Source: Aurantimicrobium sp. INA4 (lineage in GTDB: Bacteria > Actinomycetota > Actinomycetes > Actinomycetales > Microbacteriaceae). Taken from it: a stretch of DNA of 64,000 bases. Made by a program: the position numbers and the translations under genes. Below are positions 1 to 9,110 of the stretch, piece by piece (position 1 is the stretch's first letter; each line of letters opens with the position of its first letter). Below the pieces are notes generated by a model. That model saw only the letters and a list, made by a program, of their open reading frames with translations. It was not told where the DNA came from and made no database searches. The stretch is from contig NZ_AP027040.1 of NCBI RefSeq assembly GCF_027924525.1, positions 1,240,001-1,304,000 of the forward strand, read 5' to 3'.

Positions 1-356
1 CTGCTTTCTGCATCCCCAAGTTGCCAATCTTCTAATTCTTCGAGCGGGGAATAGTAAGGCTGATTCTGTTGCTTGCGGTATTGGTTGATGTAGGTATTTT
101 CAAGAATGCGATGCAACCATGCTTTGATATTTGTTCCCTGCTGGAACTGATCAAAAGCCGCAAAAGCTTTGAGATAGGTTTCTTGCACTAAGTCATTGGC
201 GTCTGCTGAATTGCCTGTCTTGCGCATTGCATGCGCATAAAGCTTGTCAATGTGCTCCATTGCCTGCTCTTCAAAGAGTTGGCTCCGGGCTGAGGCTGCA
301 GAAGTCATTACTGACAAGCCTACGCCTGCCTCTTCATCTAACAGCACAGCTGCCAT
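1..356 (-). CDS. sigH: ECF sigma factor, SigH/SigR type (partial, N-terminal part)
   Basis: The reverse strand reads an open frame from ATG at 356 to the window edge, giving the first 118 residues of a group IV sigma factor. Region 2 is recognisable: an [10 protein letters not shown] stretch, then [11 protein letters not shown] (core-binding helix), then a [12 protein letters not shown] segment that belongs to the -10-reading part. Region 4 lies outside the window. An AGGAG ribosome binding site stands 9 bases before the ATG. The divergent aroA neighbour matches the sigH-aroA-rsgA order of other actinobacteria, where this factor (SigH in mycobacteria, SigR in Streptomyces) drives the thiol-oxidation and heat response under a zinc anti-sigma factor. 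The anti-sigma gene would lie beyond position 1, so that part is inference. Confidence 0.9.
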   Translation of the reverse strand, partial: MAAVLLDEEAGVGLSVMTSAASARSQLFEEQAMEHIDKLYAHAMRKTGNSADANDLVQETYLKAFAAFDQFQQGTNIKAWLHRILENTYINQYRKQQNQPYYSPLEELEDWQLGDAES

Positions 357-382
357 GGTGAGCACTCCTAACCAATCCTCGA

Positions 383-388
383 TAACCT
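383..388 (+). promoter_or_regulatory. Candidate leaderless -10 element of aroA
   Basis: TAACCT lies 7 bases before the aroA ATG. This fits TANNNT followed by a transcription start at the A of ATG. No ribosome binding site is visible in the gap. No clear -35 is seen. Confidence 0.5.
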
Positions 389-395
389 AGAACAG

Positions 396-1775
396 ATGCA
401 GACAACTCCTTATTCCCGGCCAGAATTTGACCCATATGGGTCAAATGATGTTCCCGAGGACACAACCGCGCACTGGAAAGCCCCTCTAGCTTCGTCAGCG
501 GTTGTTGGGTCACTGCAAATCCCAGGTTCGAAGTCACTGACAAACCGTGAGCTTGTGCTTGCCGCTATAGCAAATGGGCCTTCGATTATTCATCGCCCGC
601 TGCATTCTCGCGACAGCAGACTCATGATTGAAGCCCTGAGATCACTTGGAACAACAATTGAAGAGATCCCTGGCGAGGGGACTTTCGGCCCAGATTGGAA
701 GATCACACCAGGAGAACTCACCGGCTCAACGACGATTGATTGTGGTCTAGCCGGAACGGTAATGAGGTTTATGCCTCCCGTGGCTTCCCTCGCACTCGGT
801 CCCACAACTTTTGATGGTGATGAGGGTGCACGTAGACGCCCGATGGCAACCACAATTACTTCTCTCAAAGCGCTGGGCGTTGATGTTGCCGATGAGGGTC
901 GCGGCTCTTTGCCCTTTACTGTGCACGGAACTGGTTCGGTTACGGGCGGAAAACTCACCATAGATGCTTCCAGTTCCAGCCAATTTGTCTCAGGTTTGCT
1001 TCTCTCCGCAGCGCGCTTTGAGCAAGGCCTAGACCTCACCCATTCTGGTGAGCGCCTGCCAAGTCTTCCCCACATCGAGATGACTCTCGAGGTTCTTCGG
1101 AAGCGCGGTGTTCAGGTAGAGAACCCCGAGGTTGGCCACTGGATTGTGAAGCCTGGCCCTATCTCTGCTGTTGATGTTCAGATCGAGCCCGACTTATCCA
1201 ACGCTGCCCCATTCCTTGCTGCCGCTGTTGTGACCGGTGGAACTGTCACCATTTCCGGCTGGCCTGAACACACTACTCAAGTGGGCAATGACTTGCTCGA
1301 AATACTGCCACTTTTTGGCGCACAAGTTACTCGTGAAGGTGACAAAGTCACAGTATCTGGAAGTCTTGATGCCTCTGGTAAACCGGTCATTTCGGGCATC
1401 ACACTCGATCTCACTACAGGGGGCGAATTAGCTCCAGCAATTGTTTCAATTGCTGCACTGGCATCTAGCCCCAGCACGATCACCGGCATTGGCCACATTC
1501 GCCACCATGAGACGGACCGTTTAGCAGCCCTAGCAACAGAGATAAACAAGCTTGGTGGCAAAGTCGCTGAGCTAGAAGATGGCCTACATATTGAGCCGGC
1601 GCAGCTTCATGGTGGAGTGTGGCACAGCTATGAGGACCACCGCATGGCTACCTCCGGAGCCATCATTGGCCTCGTAGTTCCGGGGGTTGAGGTAGAAAAC
1701 ATTGCCACAACCTCTAAGACGCTTCCTGAGTTTCCTGAGTTATGGTCAAAGCTTGTGGAGCCAAAATCCTCATGA
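396..1775 (+). CDS. aroA: 3-phosphoshikimate 1-carboxyvinyltransferase (EPSP synthase)
   Basis: The 459-residue protein transfers enolpyruvate from PEP to shikimate-3-phosphate, the sixth step of the shikimate pathway. The phosphate-binding GSKSLTNR motif is at 44-51, CGLAGTVMRF (the PEP-binding loop in its actinobacterial form) at 116-125, and the C-terminal DHRMATSGAI segment closes the second globular domain. About 30 extra residues precede the first conserved strand, as in other actinobacterial AroA. The start is the first ATG and sits 7 bases after a TAACCT hexamer, so translation is probably leaderless. The stop overlaps the rsgA start in an ATGA, so the two genes form an operon with translational coupling. 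Confidence 0.96.
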   Translation: MQTTPYSRPEFDPYGSNDVPEDTTAHWKAPLASSAVVGSLQIPGSKSLTNRELVLAAIANGPSIIHRPLHSRDSRLMIEALRSLGTTIEEIPGEGTFGPDWKITPGELTGSTTIDCGLAGTVMRFMPPVASLALGPTTFDGDEGARRRPMATTITSLKALGVDVADEGRGSLPFTVHGTGSVTGGKLTIDASSSSQFVSGLLLSAARFEQGLDLTHSGERLPSLPHIEMTLEVLRKRGVQVENPEVGHWIVKPGPISAVDVQIEPDLSNAAPFLAAAVVTGGTVTISGWPEHTTQVGNDLLEILPLFGAQVTREGDKVTVSGSLDASGKPVISGITLDLTTGGELAPAIVSIAALASSPSTITGIGHIRHHETDRLAALATEINKLGGKVAELEDGLHIEPAQLHGGVWHSYEDHRMATSGAIIGLVVPGVEVENIATTSKTLPEFPELWSKLVEPKSS

Positions 1776-2797
1776 GTTGGTGGAACTCGGACTCTGATGA
1801 AAGCTCACTAGGTGAGCAGTATGACGAGTCTGATATTCGGATAAGGCCCAACCCGAAAGCAAACAAACCACGCACAAAAACTCGTCCAGATCATGCTGAC
1901 GCTGTTCAAGGCATGGTCACTGGTGTTGATAGAGGCCGATACACCGTACTCATCAATGAAATATCTGTGACGTGCTCTCGAGCTCGTGAGTTGAGCAAAA
2001 ACGCGATTGTCGTGGGAGACATTGTCAATGTTGTTGGAGATGTGACAGGTAGCCCTGGATCTCTTGCACGTATTGTTCGCGTAGAACCCAGGAAAACATT
2101 ACTTCGACGAAGCGCTGATGACACAGACGAAGTTGAACGCGTCATTGTTGCGAACGCAGATCAATTACTCATCGTTATAGCAGCAGCAAACCCAGAACCA
2201 CGAGTTCGCTTGGTTGATAGGTATCTCGTTGCAGCATTTGATGCAGGAATTACCCCCCTATTGGTCGTCACAAAGTGTGACACACACGACCCGAGCGAAT
2301 TCTTATCTAACTTTTCAGGCTTGAATATACCCATCTTCCGAAGCGGTACTGACCAAGTTCCAATCGAAGATCTTCAGAAAGCACTAGCTGGACACACCAC
2401 GGTTGCAGTCGGGCACTCAGGTGTTGGAAAGTCAACATTGGTCAATGTATTAGTCCCCGATGCCAAAAGAGCTACAGGTCACGTCAACGAAGTTACTGGC
2501 CGAGGTCGCCACACATCCAGTTCAAGCATTTGCTTCAAACTTGATACGCCTTTTGGGATTGGTTGGATCATTGATACGCCAGGAGTACGGTCCTTTGGTT
2601 TGGGCCACGTAAACACGGCTAACGTTTTAGGCGCGTTTCCTGATCTTCAAGAAATCGCACAAAACTGCCCGAGGGGATGTTCGCACTCTGCAGATTCCCC
2701 CGACTGTGATTTAGATAGTGTGCTGCGAGACGGAACTAATCCAGCCCAAATTGGCAGGCTTGATTCTTTCAGGCGACTCGTGATTTCAATGAGCTAA
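1772..2797 (+). CDS. rsgA: Ribosome small-subunit-dependent GTPase A
   Basis: The 341-residue circularly permuted GTPase acts in late 30S subunit maturation. Motifs occur in the permuted order: TKCD (G4) at 167-170, GHSGVGKST (G1/P-loop) at 214-222, DTPG (G3) at 268-271. An N-terminal OB-fold region precedes them. A C-terminal zinc site follows, formed by Cys299, Cys303, His305 and Cys312. I chose ATG 1772 over the in-frame ATG at 1742 because it gives an ATGA overlap with the aroA stop, and the ten residues between are not conserved-looking. The roughly 40-residue charged N-terminal extension is typical of actinobacterial members. It converges on rfbB with a 10-base gap. Confidence 0.95.
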   Translation: MSWWNSDSDESSLGEQYDESDIRIRPNPKANKPRTKTRPDHADAVQGMVTGVDRGRYTVLINEISVTCSRARELSKNAIVVGDIVNVVGDVTGSPGSLARIVRVEPRKTLLRRSADDTDEVERVIVANADQLLIVIAAANPEPRVRLVDRYLVAAFDAGITPLLVVTKCDTHDPSEFLSNFSGLNIPIFRSGTDQVPIEDLQKALAGHTTVAVGHSGVGKSTLVNVLVPDAKRATGHVNEVTGRGRHTSSSSICFKLDTPFGIGWIIDTPGVRSFGLGHVNTANVLGAFPDLQEIAQNCPRGCSHSADSPDCDLDSVLRDGTNPAQIGRLDSFRRLVISMS

Positions 2798-2807
2798 GTA
2801 CTGAAAT

Positions 2808-3815
<1,008 letters not shown>

Positions 3816-3889
3816 TCAACAAACTAACTTCAATGTGAATCACCAGTTTATCTGGCTTGTCAGCAGTAGCAGAGTTTCTCTGTGCCTTA

Positions 3890-3895
3890 TACGCT
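3890..3895 (+). promoter_or_regulatory. Candidate leaderless -10 element of the peroxiredoxin gene
   Basis: TACGCT lies 6 bases before the ATG at 3902, the same geometry as the other leaderless candidates in the window. There is no convincing ribosome binding site. Confidence 0.45.
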
Positions 3896-3901
3896 GGATG
3901 C

Positions 3902-4369
3902 ATGAGCACACGACTTGAAGCTGGACAAACTGCACCCTCCTTTACCCTTCCCGATCAGGATGGCAAATCTGTCAGTCTGAGCGACTTTGCTGGGAAGAAA
4001 GTTATCCTCTATTTCTACCCTGCCGCTTCCACTCCAGGCTGCACCAAGCAGGCATGTGATTTCCGTGACAACCTAAGTCAACTTGCAAACAAGGGGTATG
4101 TCGTACTCGGAGTTTCCAAAGACCCACTCTCCAAGCTCAAGAAGTTTGAAACTACTGAAAGCTTGACCTTCCCCCTCCTGAGTGATCCAGAGCTCACTGT
4201 TCACAATGCATACGGAACCTATGGCGAGAAATCGATGTATGGAAAGACCGTTATGGGAGTCATCCGCTCGACGTTCGTGATCGATGAGTCAGGAAAAATT
4301 GAGCTTGCTCTGTATAACGTCAAAGCAACCGGTCACGTAGCCTCGCTTATGTTGAAACTGGGTTTGTGA
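3902..4369 (+). CDS. bcp: Thioredoxin-dependent peroxiredoxin, BCP/PrxQ type
   Basis: This 155-residue thiol peroxidase reduces hydroperoxides in the cytoplasm. The active-site stretch STPGCTKQACDFRD places the peroxidatic Cys at 47 and the resolving Cys at 52, five residues apart as in alpha-type BCP. The length is normal. An upstream in-frame ATG at 3857 would add 15 unconserved residues. I prefer 3902 because the protein then begins just before the conserved APSFTLPDQDG strand and a TACGCT -10 hexamer sits 6 bases upstream. It is transcribed divergently from rfbB. Confidence 0.93.
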   Translation: MSTRLEAGQTAPSFTLPDQDGKSVSLSDFAGKKVILYFYPAASTPGCTKQACDFRDNLSQLANKGYVVLGVSKDPLSKLKKFETTESLTFPLLSDPELTVHNAYGTYGEKSMYGKTVMGVIRSTFVIDESGKIELALYNVKATGHVASLMLKLGL

Positions 4370-4426
4370 ACAACTATCCGCCATACTGATAACAGCCCAT
4401 TTCCTCTGCTCGAAGGTCTGATAAAG

Positions 4427-4657
4427 ATGTCACAAGACATCGAAAGTTATGAACACAATCTCGCGACTTCAATTCGCGCTTTTCGCAAGTCAAGAGGACT
4501 ATCACAAGCAGATCTTGCGCTCAAAGCTGGTTTGGACAGAAAAACCATAAACCGAATTGAAAACGGGCATTATTCTCCGACAATGTCTAACTTCTTCAGC
4601 ATTTCTCAGGCCTTAGAAGTAGATCCCCAAGATCTCCTTGCCTCAAAATGTCTGTAG
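4427..4657 (+). CDS. Small XRE-family helix-turn-helix regulator
   Basis: The 76-residue protein is almost entirely one Cro/C1-type HTH domain (about 12-70). It has the expected SQADLALKAGL recognition-helix region and the IENGHYSPTM turn. There is no effector domain, so it resembles stand-alone repressors and antitoxin-like regulators, but no toxin gene is adjacent. An AAGG ribosome binding site lies about 9 bases before the ATG. The 75-base gap downstream carries a GTGTGC/GCACAC inverted repeat that could be its operator; that is inference. Confidence 0.85.
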   Translation: MSQDIESYEHNLATSIRAFRKSRGLSQADLALKAGLDRKTINRIENGHYSPTMSNFFSISQALEVDPQDLLASKCL

Positions 4658-4687
4658 TTCAGACTAGTTTCCCTTCCTAAGCCAATT

Positions 4688-4706
4688 GTGTGCACTTTAC
4701 GCACAC
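4688..4706. repeat. Inverted repeat, possible operator
   Basis: GTGTGC and GCACAC are separated by 7 bases. The repeat lies just upstream of a TATATT -10-like hexamer at 4715-4720, between the XRE regulator and the following small ORF. It has no T-run, so it is unlikely to be a terminator. Confidence 0.35.
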
Positions 4707-4732
4707 TGGGACGCTATATTTAAGGGACAGTC

Positions 4733-5059
4733 ATGGTACAAATAATGGGGGAATCGGTGGGCATCACGTCCATTTTGGAAAAGCTAGACAACGCAGGGTG
4801 CGGTTATACAATCGACTCCTTCAAAGTTGGCCCTAATCAGGACCGGGCCATACAGTGGGTGGCGGCTCGTCCTGTCCTCCCGGGAGAAGAACCAACCTGG
4901 CCGCCTATTGCTTCTGTACTCGAAGAACTTCCAGAAAGCCATGGGCTCGAAATGGGTCTCAGCAATTCGCATGGAAGAGTGAGCGAATGCCCTTTTCAAC
5001 CGCACCTTTGCCAAGGTGAACACCTTGTTGCAAGTGGTGTTGGAGTTCTTAAGAGCTAG
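4733..5059 (+). CDS. Hypothetical small protein
   Basis: I do not recognise this 108-residue protein. It has no signal peptide and no membrane segment. It starts with a plausible helix (ITSILEKLDNAG) and ends in a Cys/His-containing tail. Support for it being a gene: an AAGGGA ribosome binding site 6 bases before the ATG, a TATATT hexamer further upstream, and the lack of any better frame in this stretch. A 104-codon frame on the opposite strand lacks such signals. Its 3' end overlaps the convergent membrane-protein gene by 11 bases. It may be cotranscribed with the XRE regulator. Confidence 0.45.
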   Translation: MVQIMGESVGITSILEKLDNAGCGYTIDSFKVGPNQDRAIQWVAARPVLPGEEPTWPPIASVLEELPESHGLEMGLSNSHGRVSECPFQPHLCQGEHLVASGVGVLKS

Positions 5060-5489
5060 ATGTTTTTTCGGGGGCCGAACGGACAATAACAGCCACAAAT
5101 GTTGCTGTTGTCACGGTTGCAATAAAAGCTAGTAACCAGCCAATCGGTTGCCATGCAGATAATCCTGCGATGAACGATGTTGCCAGAGCAAATTGGAGAA
5201 TCTGCCAGGTAATGATCGCGCCTTTAGTCCATGCTTGATCTTTTAGCGTTCCAATACCTACAAACGCTAACCAGAAGGCGATCAGCAAAGTAATGACAAT
5301 AATGACGATTGCCCCTGCTAGGTTGGTGGTTTTTTGGACGAATAGTTGTGAAAAGAAGTAAAAACCGCCTGCAAATACAATCAAAGACTCACATCCAACC
5401 AAAGCAGCCAGAAAAACAACTAGCGCGCTTCCCGGACGATTTTTTTTACTACGAGGACCTATTTCTAGGGGTTTTTCTTCCGAATTCAT
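5049..5489 (-). CDS. Hypothetical four-helix membrane protein
   Basis: The 146-residue protein has a charged cytoplasmic N-terminus (about 1-22) and four hydrophobic segments at roughly 23-46, 56-78, 88-112 and 115-136, with a short Ser-rich tail. I recognise no enzyme motif, and function is unknown. A TAGGCG hexamer lies 6 bases before the ATG, an imperfect version of the leaderless promoter seen elsewhere in the window. The 206 bases between it and whiB1 are shared by the two divergent genes. Confidence 0.7.
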   Translation of the reverse strand: MNSEEKPLEIGPRSKKNRPGSALVVFLAALVGCESLIVFAGGFYFFSQLFVQKTTNLAGAIVIIVITLLIAFWLAFVGIGTLKDQAWTKGAIITWQILQFALATSFIAGLSAWQPIGWLLAFIATVTTATFVAVIVRSAPEKTSSS

Positions 5490-5695
5490 CTGAATCGCCT
5501 ATTTTCTGTGAAAAAAGTCTTGACCTTAACTTGAAGGCGTGTCACCATTATCTAAGTCGATAAGCCCCCACGTCGAGGTGGGCAAGGCATTTTCGCTCTG
5601 GAAATGACCTTGGGACTAACTATCGGCAGTCATTCGAATCTAGTCCGAATGTTCTTTTGTCTTTTTTAGCATGCCCACAAACAAGGAGTACCATC

Positions 5696-5944
5696 ATGGA
5701 TTGGCGTAACGACGCAGCTTGCCTCACGGTTGACCCAGAGCTGTTCTTTCCCGTAGGCAACACCGGCCCAGCCGTCGACCAGATCGACAAGGCCAAGGTC
5801 GTCTGCTCACGCTGCACCGTCACTGAAATGTGCCTCCAGTATGCCCTTGAGACCGGTCAGGACTCTGGTGTGTGGGGTGGACTCAGCGAAGACGAGCGCC
5901 GCGCACTCAAGCGCCGCGCAGCACGTGCACGTCGCGCAAGCTAA
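5696..5944 (+). CDS. whiB1: WhiB1-type iron-sulfur transcription factor
   Basis: This 82-residue Wbl protein carries the four cluster ligands Cys9, Cys37, Cys40 and Cys46. The GVWGGLSEDERR turn follows, then a basic DNA-binding tail (RALKRRAARARR). FFPVGNTGP and the exact C-terminal signature are characteristic of WhiB1, an essential NO-sensitive regulator that binds region 4 of the primary sigma factor. The ATG at 5696 follows an AAGGAG site. An upstream in-frame ATG at 5657 would add 13 unrelated residues. The 206-base leader region upstream is long for this compact genome, which suggests complex control. A strong hairpin follows the gene. Confidence 0.96.
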   Translation: MDWRNDAACLTVDPELFFPVGNTGPAVDQIDKAKVVCSRCTVTEMCLQYALETGQDSGVWGGLSEDERRALKRRAARARRAS

Positions 5945-5956
5945 TTAACTCTTCAC

Positions 5957-5991
5957 AATATGCTCACAAGCTCAATGCTTGTGAGCATATT
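5957..5991. terminator. Bidirectional terminator between whiB1 and the GNAT gene
   Basis: A perfect 15-base-pair stem (AATATGCTCACAAGC and its complement) has a 5-base loop and is followed by T/A-rich sequence. It sits between convergent genes and its last base touches the GNAT stop codon. Confidence 0.8.
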
Positions 5992-6569
5992 TATTTAAGT
6001 GACTTTTGGAGCATCACGGTTCCAAGCCAACGGTCAAACTTGAAACCAACGCGCCCCATCCGCCCTATTTCTTTGAAACCAAAATCCTCATGAAGTTTGA
6101 GCGAGGCTTCGGCTCCACCGTCAGCTATCACGGCAATCATTTCCTTGAGGCCAACCTGTTCAGAACGTGAAATCAGTTCTTTCATGAGTGCTTTGCCTAA
6201 ACCTTTTCCTGTAGACGCCGCCCTGAGGTAAACAGAGTTCTCCACGGTGAATCTGTAGGCACGTTTTTGCTTCCAAGGAGTCACGAGTGCGTAACCAAGG
6301 ACTTGGTGCCCCGGGGACACAGCAACAATGAAAGGCATATTGAGCTTCTGAAGATAGGCAAACTTTTTCTTCCACGCAGTCAAGCTCATTTTGTTTTCAT
6401 CGAAAGTCACCACGGAGTTCATGACGTAGTAGTTATAGATTTCCTGAATGTCAGGAAGGTCGGACTCTCGGGCTTCTCTGATTTCAAAAGAGAAAGGCGC
6501 CTCAGGCTCCGGCTTCTTTTGAAGATGCCGTGGCAACTGCCGCGGTTTGAGATATTCCTCTGGAAGCAC
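5991..6569 (-). CDS. GNAT-family N-acetyltransferase, phosphinothricin-acetyltransferase-like
   Basis: This 192-residue cytoplasmic acetyltransferase has a 28-residue Pro/Lys-rich lead, then one GNAT domain. FEIREARESDLPDIQEIYNYYV is matched by the family's first strand and helix. The acetyl-CoA pyrophosphate loop reads STGKGLGKAL, and GFKEIGRMGRVGFKFDRW gives the C-terminal signature of the bar/pat/YncA subfamily, which acetylates amino-group substrates such as methionine sulfoximine or phosphinothricin. The true substrate is unknown. The start is GTG at 6569, 17 bases after the ung stop, so it probably belongs to the channel-ung-GNAT transcription unit. Confidence 0.85.
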   Translation of the reverse strand: MLPEEYLKPRQLPRHLQKKPEPEAPFSFEIREARESDLPDIQEIYNYYVMNSVVTFDENKMSLTAWKKKFAYLQKLNMPFIVAVSPGHQVLGYALVTPWKQKRAYRFTVENSVYLRAASTGKGLGKALMKELISRSEQVGLKEMIAVIADGGAEASLKLHEDFGFKEIGRMGRVGFKFDRWLGTVMLQKSLK

Positions 6570-6586
6570 GTGCCCAGCCTAACCGA

Positions 6587-7303
6587 CTAGAACAACGCTG
6601 AATAGCTTGGCAACGCCCAATTGATGGGCGTCTGGCCAAGCTCTTCAAGAGCATTATTGACTTTGCTGAATGGCCGAGATCCGAAGAATCCTCGCGAAGC
6701 AGACAACGGGCTGGGGTGAACAGATTCAATAAGTACTGATTTGTCCAGATAATGCTTTGCAGATATCGCGTCGTTGCCCCATAAGACTGCGACGAGCGAC
6801 TTATCTTTTCTGTTGTTGAGAGTAGATAAAGCTTGTGCTGTAACTTCTTCCCACCCAATTCCGCGATGAGACCCGGCTGTACCGGATTCAACCGTGAGGA
6901 CTCTGTTCAGAAGCATGACACCCTGCTCAAACCATGGTGTGAGGTCACCATTGGATGGCTGGGGGCACCCAATATCTTTCTGAAGTTCTGTGAATATGTT
7001 CCTCAAGCTTCGAGGCAGTTGGCGTTGTTCTGGTGAAACCGAGAAAGACAACCCAACCGCATCTTCTGGCGTGGGGTAAGGATCTTGACCCAGGATCACA
7101 ACCTTGACTAAATAAATAGGAATTGTGAACGCTCGCATTACGTTGTGTTGCTTAGGAAAGAACGTTCTACCTTGATCTAGGTCACGTGTAAGTCGTGATT
7201 GGATCTCAAGGAGAAGTGGTTGGACAGACTGAAGTGGCTCAACCCAACTCTGATGAATATCCCCTGATTGGGCTAATTCCTCAAGATTGAGGCTGAGAGT
7301 CAT
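6587..7303 (-). CDS. ung: Uracil-DNA glycosylase, family 1
   Basis: The 238-residue protein removes uracil from DNA. The water-activating loop GQDPYP is at 72-77 (catalytic Asp74) and the HPSPLSASRGFFGSRPFS leucine-loop region carries the catalytic His near the C-terminus. I chose ATG 7303 over an upstream GTG at 7357 because MTLSLNLEEL begins at the usual distance from the catalytic loop. Even so, the start lies 23 bases inside the upstream channel gene, so expression is probably coupled to it. Confidence 0.93.
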   Translation of the reverse strand: MTLSLNLEELAQSGDIHQSWVEPLQSVQPLLLEIQSRLTRDLDQGRTFFPKQHNVMRAFTIPIYLVKVVILGQDPYPTPEDAVGLSFSVSPEQRQLPRSLRNIFTELQKDIGCPQPSNGDLTPWFEQGVMLLNRVLTVESGTAGSHRGIGWEEVTAQALSTLNNRKDKSLVAVLWGNDAISAKHYLDKSVLIESVHPSPLSASRGFFGSRPFSKVNNALEELGQTPINWALPSYSALF

Positions 7304-8057
7304 CTTTGTGTTCTGTTGAATGCCCCGAGTGGGAATTTTGGTGAGCTTGGTGATCAAGACTTCGCTTGTGAACGCTCTGAACTTTCTCTGTGAGATAGGA
7401 AATTACGGTGGCCGTCGTAGCACCAACAATGATCATGCCACCAAGCATGAGCAATGAGGCGTAAATGCGGCCAAAGATAGTGACGGGAACCATGTCACCA
7501 TAACCCACAGTCGTAATGGTTTCGATTGCCCACCAGACTGCATCACCATAGCTGGTAATACTGGCTCCCGGCGCTCTGCGTTCTGCGCCATACACAGCGA
7601 GTGACAAGACGTAGATATACATCAATGCAAAGGATGCTGCATAGGCAACCAAACGTGCCCGTACAGAAGACCCCTGCTTTCCTCTAAACCAACGCAGTCG
7701 CGATAAATACATCAGAAGAAGGAAAGGTCTCGTGAAGGGGATTGCCATAGAAATGAGATCTATGACGTTGCGCTTGAAGAAGACCCGCTTGTCGTTCGAC
7801 AGTGTGAGACGAACGAAATAGTCGATGATGAAGGTAACCCAGATAATTCCGAGCATCACGAGGATGTACTTGTCTATTCCCTGAGTAAAGACCTCATCGT
7901 TAAGAATGAGCACGGAGTAACCAAGAAGAAAGATAAAGGACAGGAAGATGAAAGGAAGCGTGGTGTATTTCTCCCACGTGATCTCTTTAGGGCTTCGTGT
8001 GTCTTCCACCAACATGCCGTCTGCGTTCATTACCAGTGGCTTGGGACTCTTTTCCAT
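7281..8057 (-). CDS. Voltage-gated-like potassium channel
   Basis: This 258-residue membrane protein has the selectivity filter TTVGYGD at 182-188 between two pore helices. It is preceded by four further hydrophobic segments (about 33-52, 63-83, 98-117, 136-157), with arginines in the MYLSRLRWFRGK stretch resembling a voltage-sensor paddle. The C-terminal tail (230-258) is His/Asp/Ser-rich with six histidines, and there is no RCK regulatory domain. Its start sits 6 bases after a TAGCCT hexamer on its strand, implying leaderless translation from a promoter shared with the divergent acyltransferase. It heads the unit channel-ung-GNAT. Confidence 0.9.
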   Translation of the reverse strand: MEKSPKPLVMNADGMLVEDTRSPKEITWEKYTTLPFIFLSFIFLLGYSVLILNDEVFTQGIDKYILVMLGIIWVTFIIDYFVRLTLSNDKRVFFKRNVIDLISMAIPFTRPFLLLMYLSRLRWFRGKQGSSVRARLVAYAASFALMYIYVLSLAVYGAERRAPGASITSYGDAVWWAIETITTVGYGDMVPVTIFGRIYASLLMLGGMIIVGATTATVISYLTEKVQSVHKRSLDHQAHQNSHSGHSTEHKDDSQPQS

Positions 8058-8062
8058 AGTTC

Positions 8063-8069
8063 TAGGCTA
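8063..8069. promoter_or_regulatory. Shared bidirectional -10 heptamer TAGGCTA
   Basis: On the + strand TAGGCT (8063-8068) is 7 bases before the acyltransferase ATG. On the - strand TAGCCT (8069-8064) is 6 bases before the channel ATG. The two start codons are only 18 bases apart, so neither gene can have a normal leader. TTGGGA at 8041-8046 could act as a + strand -35. Confidence 0.6.
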
Positions 8070-8075
8070 GTAAAT

Positions 8076-9110
8076 ATGAGCACACAACGGGTCGCGTTAT
8101 GGGATAACGCCCGTTTTGGTGCCATTGCTTTGATGGTTGCTGGCCACACTCTCACCAAGATGGTGGGAGAAAATGATGCCGCATTTACTCTTTACGTCTT
8201 TATCTACGCCTTCCATGTCCCTGTGTTTGTTGCTGTTTCTGGTTACTTCACAAAGGGGACAGCACCAGATGACAACAGAATCAGGTCCGTTTTCACAGAC
8301 ATTCTTGTTCCGTATCTCATCTTTGAAGTCATTTGGTCAGTCGTTCTTTTCCTCTACAACGGCAGCTTCCGTTTGGACGTCACTCGAGCATCTTGGACAT
8401 TGTGGTTCCTGCTCGCTTTAGCAATCTGGCGCATAATTTTGCCCTATCTGGTCGCATTGAAATATCCCCTGCTGATTAGCATCGTGATTTCCATCGCTGC
8501 AGGTTACTTTCCTATTGACCAAACCTTTTCAGCTGCCCGTGTGTTGGGTTTCTTGCCCTTCTTCGTATTCGGCTGGCAGCTGCGCCAATGGAATCTCGGC
8601 GAGCGCTGGATGGCGCTACGTTCCCAGTCCGTCATTCGCTGGCGAGTGGCAGCAACCACGTTCATGCTGGCCGTTGCAGTTTCTATTTCGTTGAGCGTTC
8701 CGTTTTGGCGTGAAGTGCAGATTCGTAGCTTCATTACTTATGACGCAGGCTATGCGTCATTTGGCTACGACCAGTGGTGGTCCGGCGCTGTGCGTCTTGC
8801 CGCCATGGTTGTAGCTGCCGGAATGATTATGGCTTTCCTCATTTTGATTCCTCGCGAACAAACATGGTTTACCCAGTTCGGGCAAGCGACGATGTATGTC
8901 TACCTTCTGCACACGTTCGTGCTCTACCCACTGCGTGAAAACGGAGTTCTCGATGGGGAACGTCCCTTCTGGTACATCTTGCTTGCTGTCGTTCTCTCGT
9001 TTGGGTTGACCGTTGTGTTGTCTACAAAACCGGTTGTCAAACTGTTCAAACCTCTGGTTCAACCCAACCTCAATTGGCTCTTTGTTACACCCCGTGACGC
9101 TTCCCGTTGA
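8076..9110 (+). CDS. Acyltransferase family 3 membrane protein
   Basis: The 344-residue polytopic protein has about ten hydrophobic segments and opens with the family signature WDNARFGAIALMVAGH, which contains the conserved His, followed by FHVPVFVAVSGYF. This is the fucose-4-O-acetylase/OatA-like family that moves acetyl groups to extracytoplasmic sugars. There is no C-terminal SGNH domain. The sugar acceptor cannot be read from the sequence; cell-wall or exopolysaccharide O-acetylation is the reasonable guess. It starts leaderlessly from the shared promoter. Confidence 0.85.
   Translation: MSTQRVALWDNARFGAIALMVAGHTLTKMVGENDAAFTLYVFIYAFHVPVFVAVSGYFTKGTAPDDNRIRSVFTDILVPYLIFEVIWSVVLFLYNGSFRLDVTRASWTLWFLLALAIWRIILPYLVALKYPLLISIVISIAAGYFPIDQTFSAARVLGFLPFFVFGWQLRQWNLGERWMALRSQSVIRWRVAATTFMLAVAVSISLSVPFWREVQIRSFITYDAGYASFGYDQWWSGAVRLAAMVVAAGMIMAFLILIPREQTWFTQFGQATMYVYLLHTFVLYPLRENGVLDGERPFWYILLAVVLSFGLTVVLSTKPVVKLFKPLVQPNLNWLFVTPRDASR

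Noticed and set aside
5490..5695. Possible tRNA or small RNA in the whiB1 upstream region
   Set aside because: Only a weak 5-bp hairpin (CCCAC/GTGGG near 5567-5582) is present; no cloverleaf or terminator could be found.
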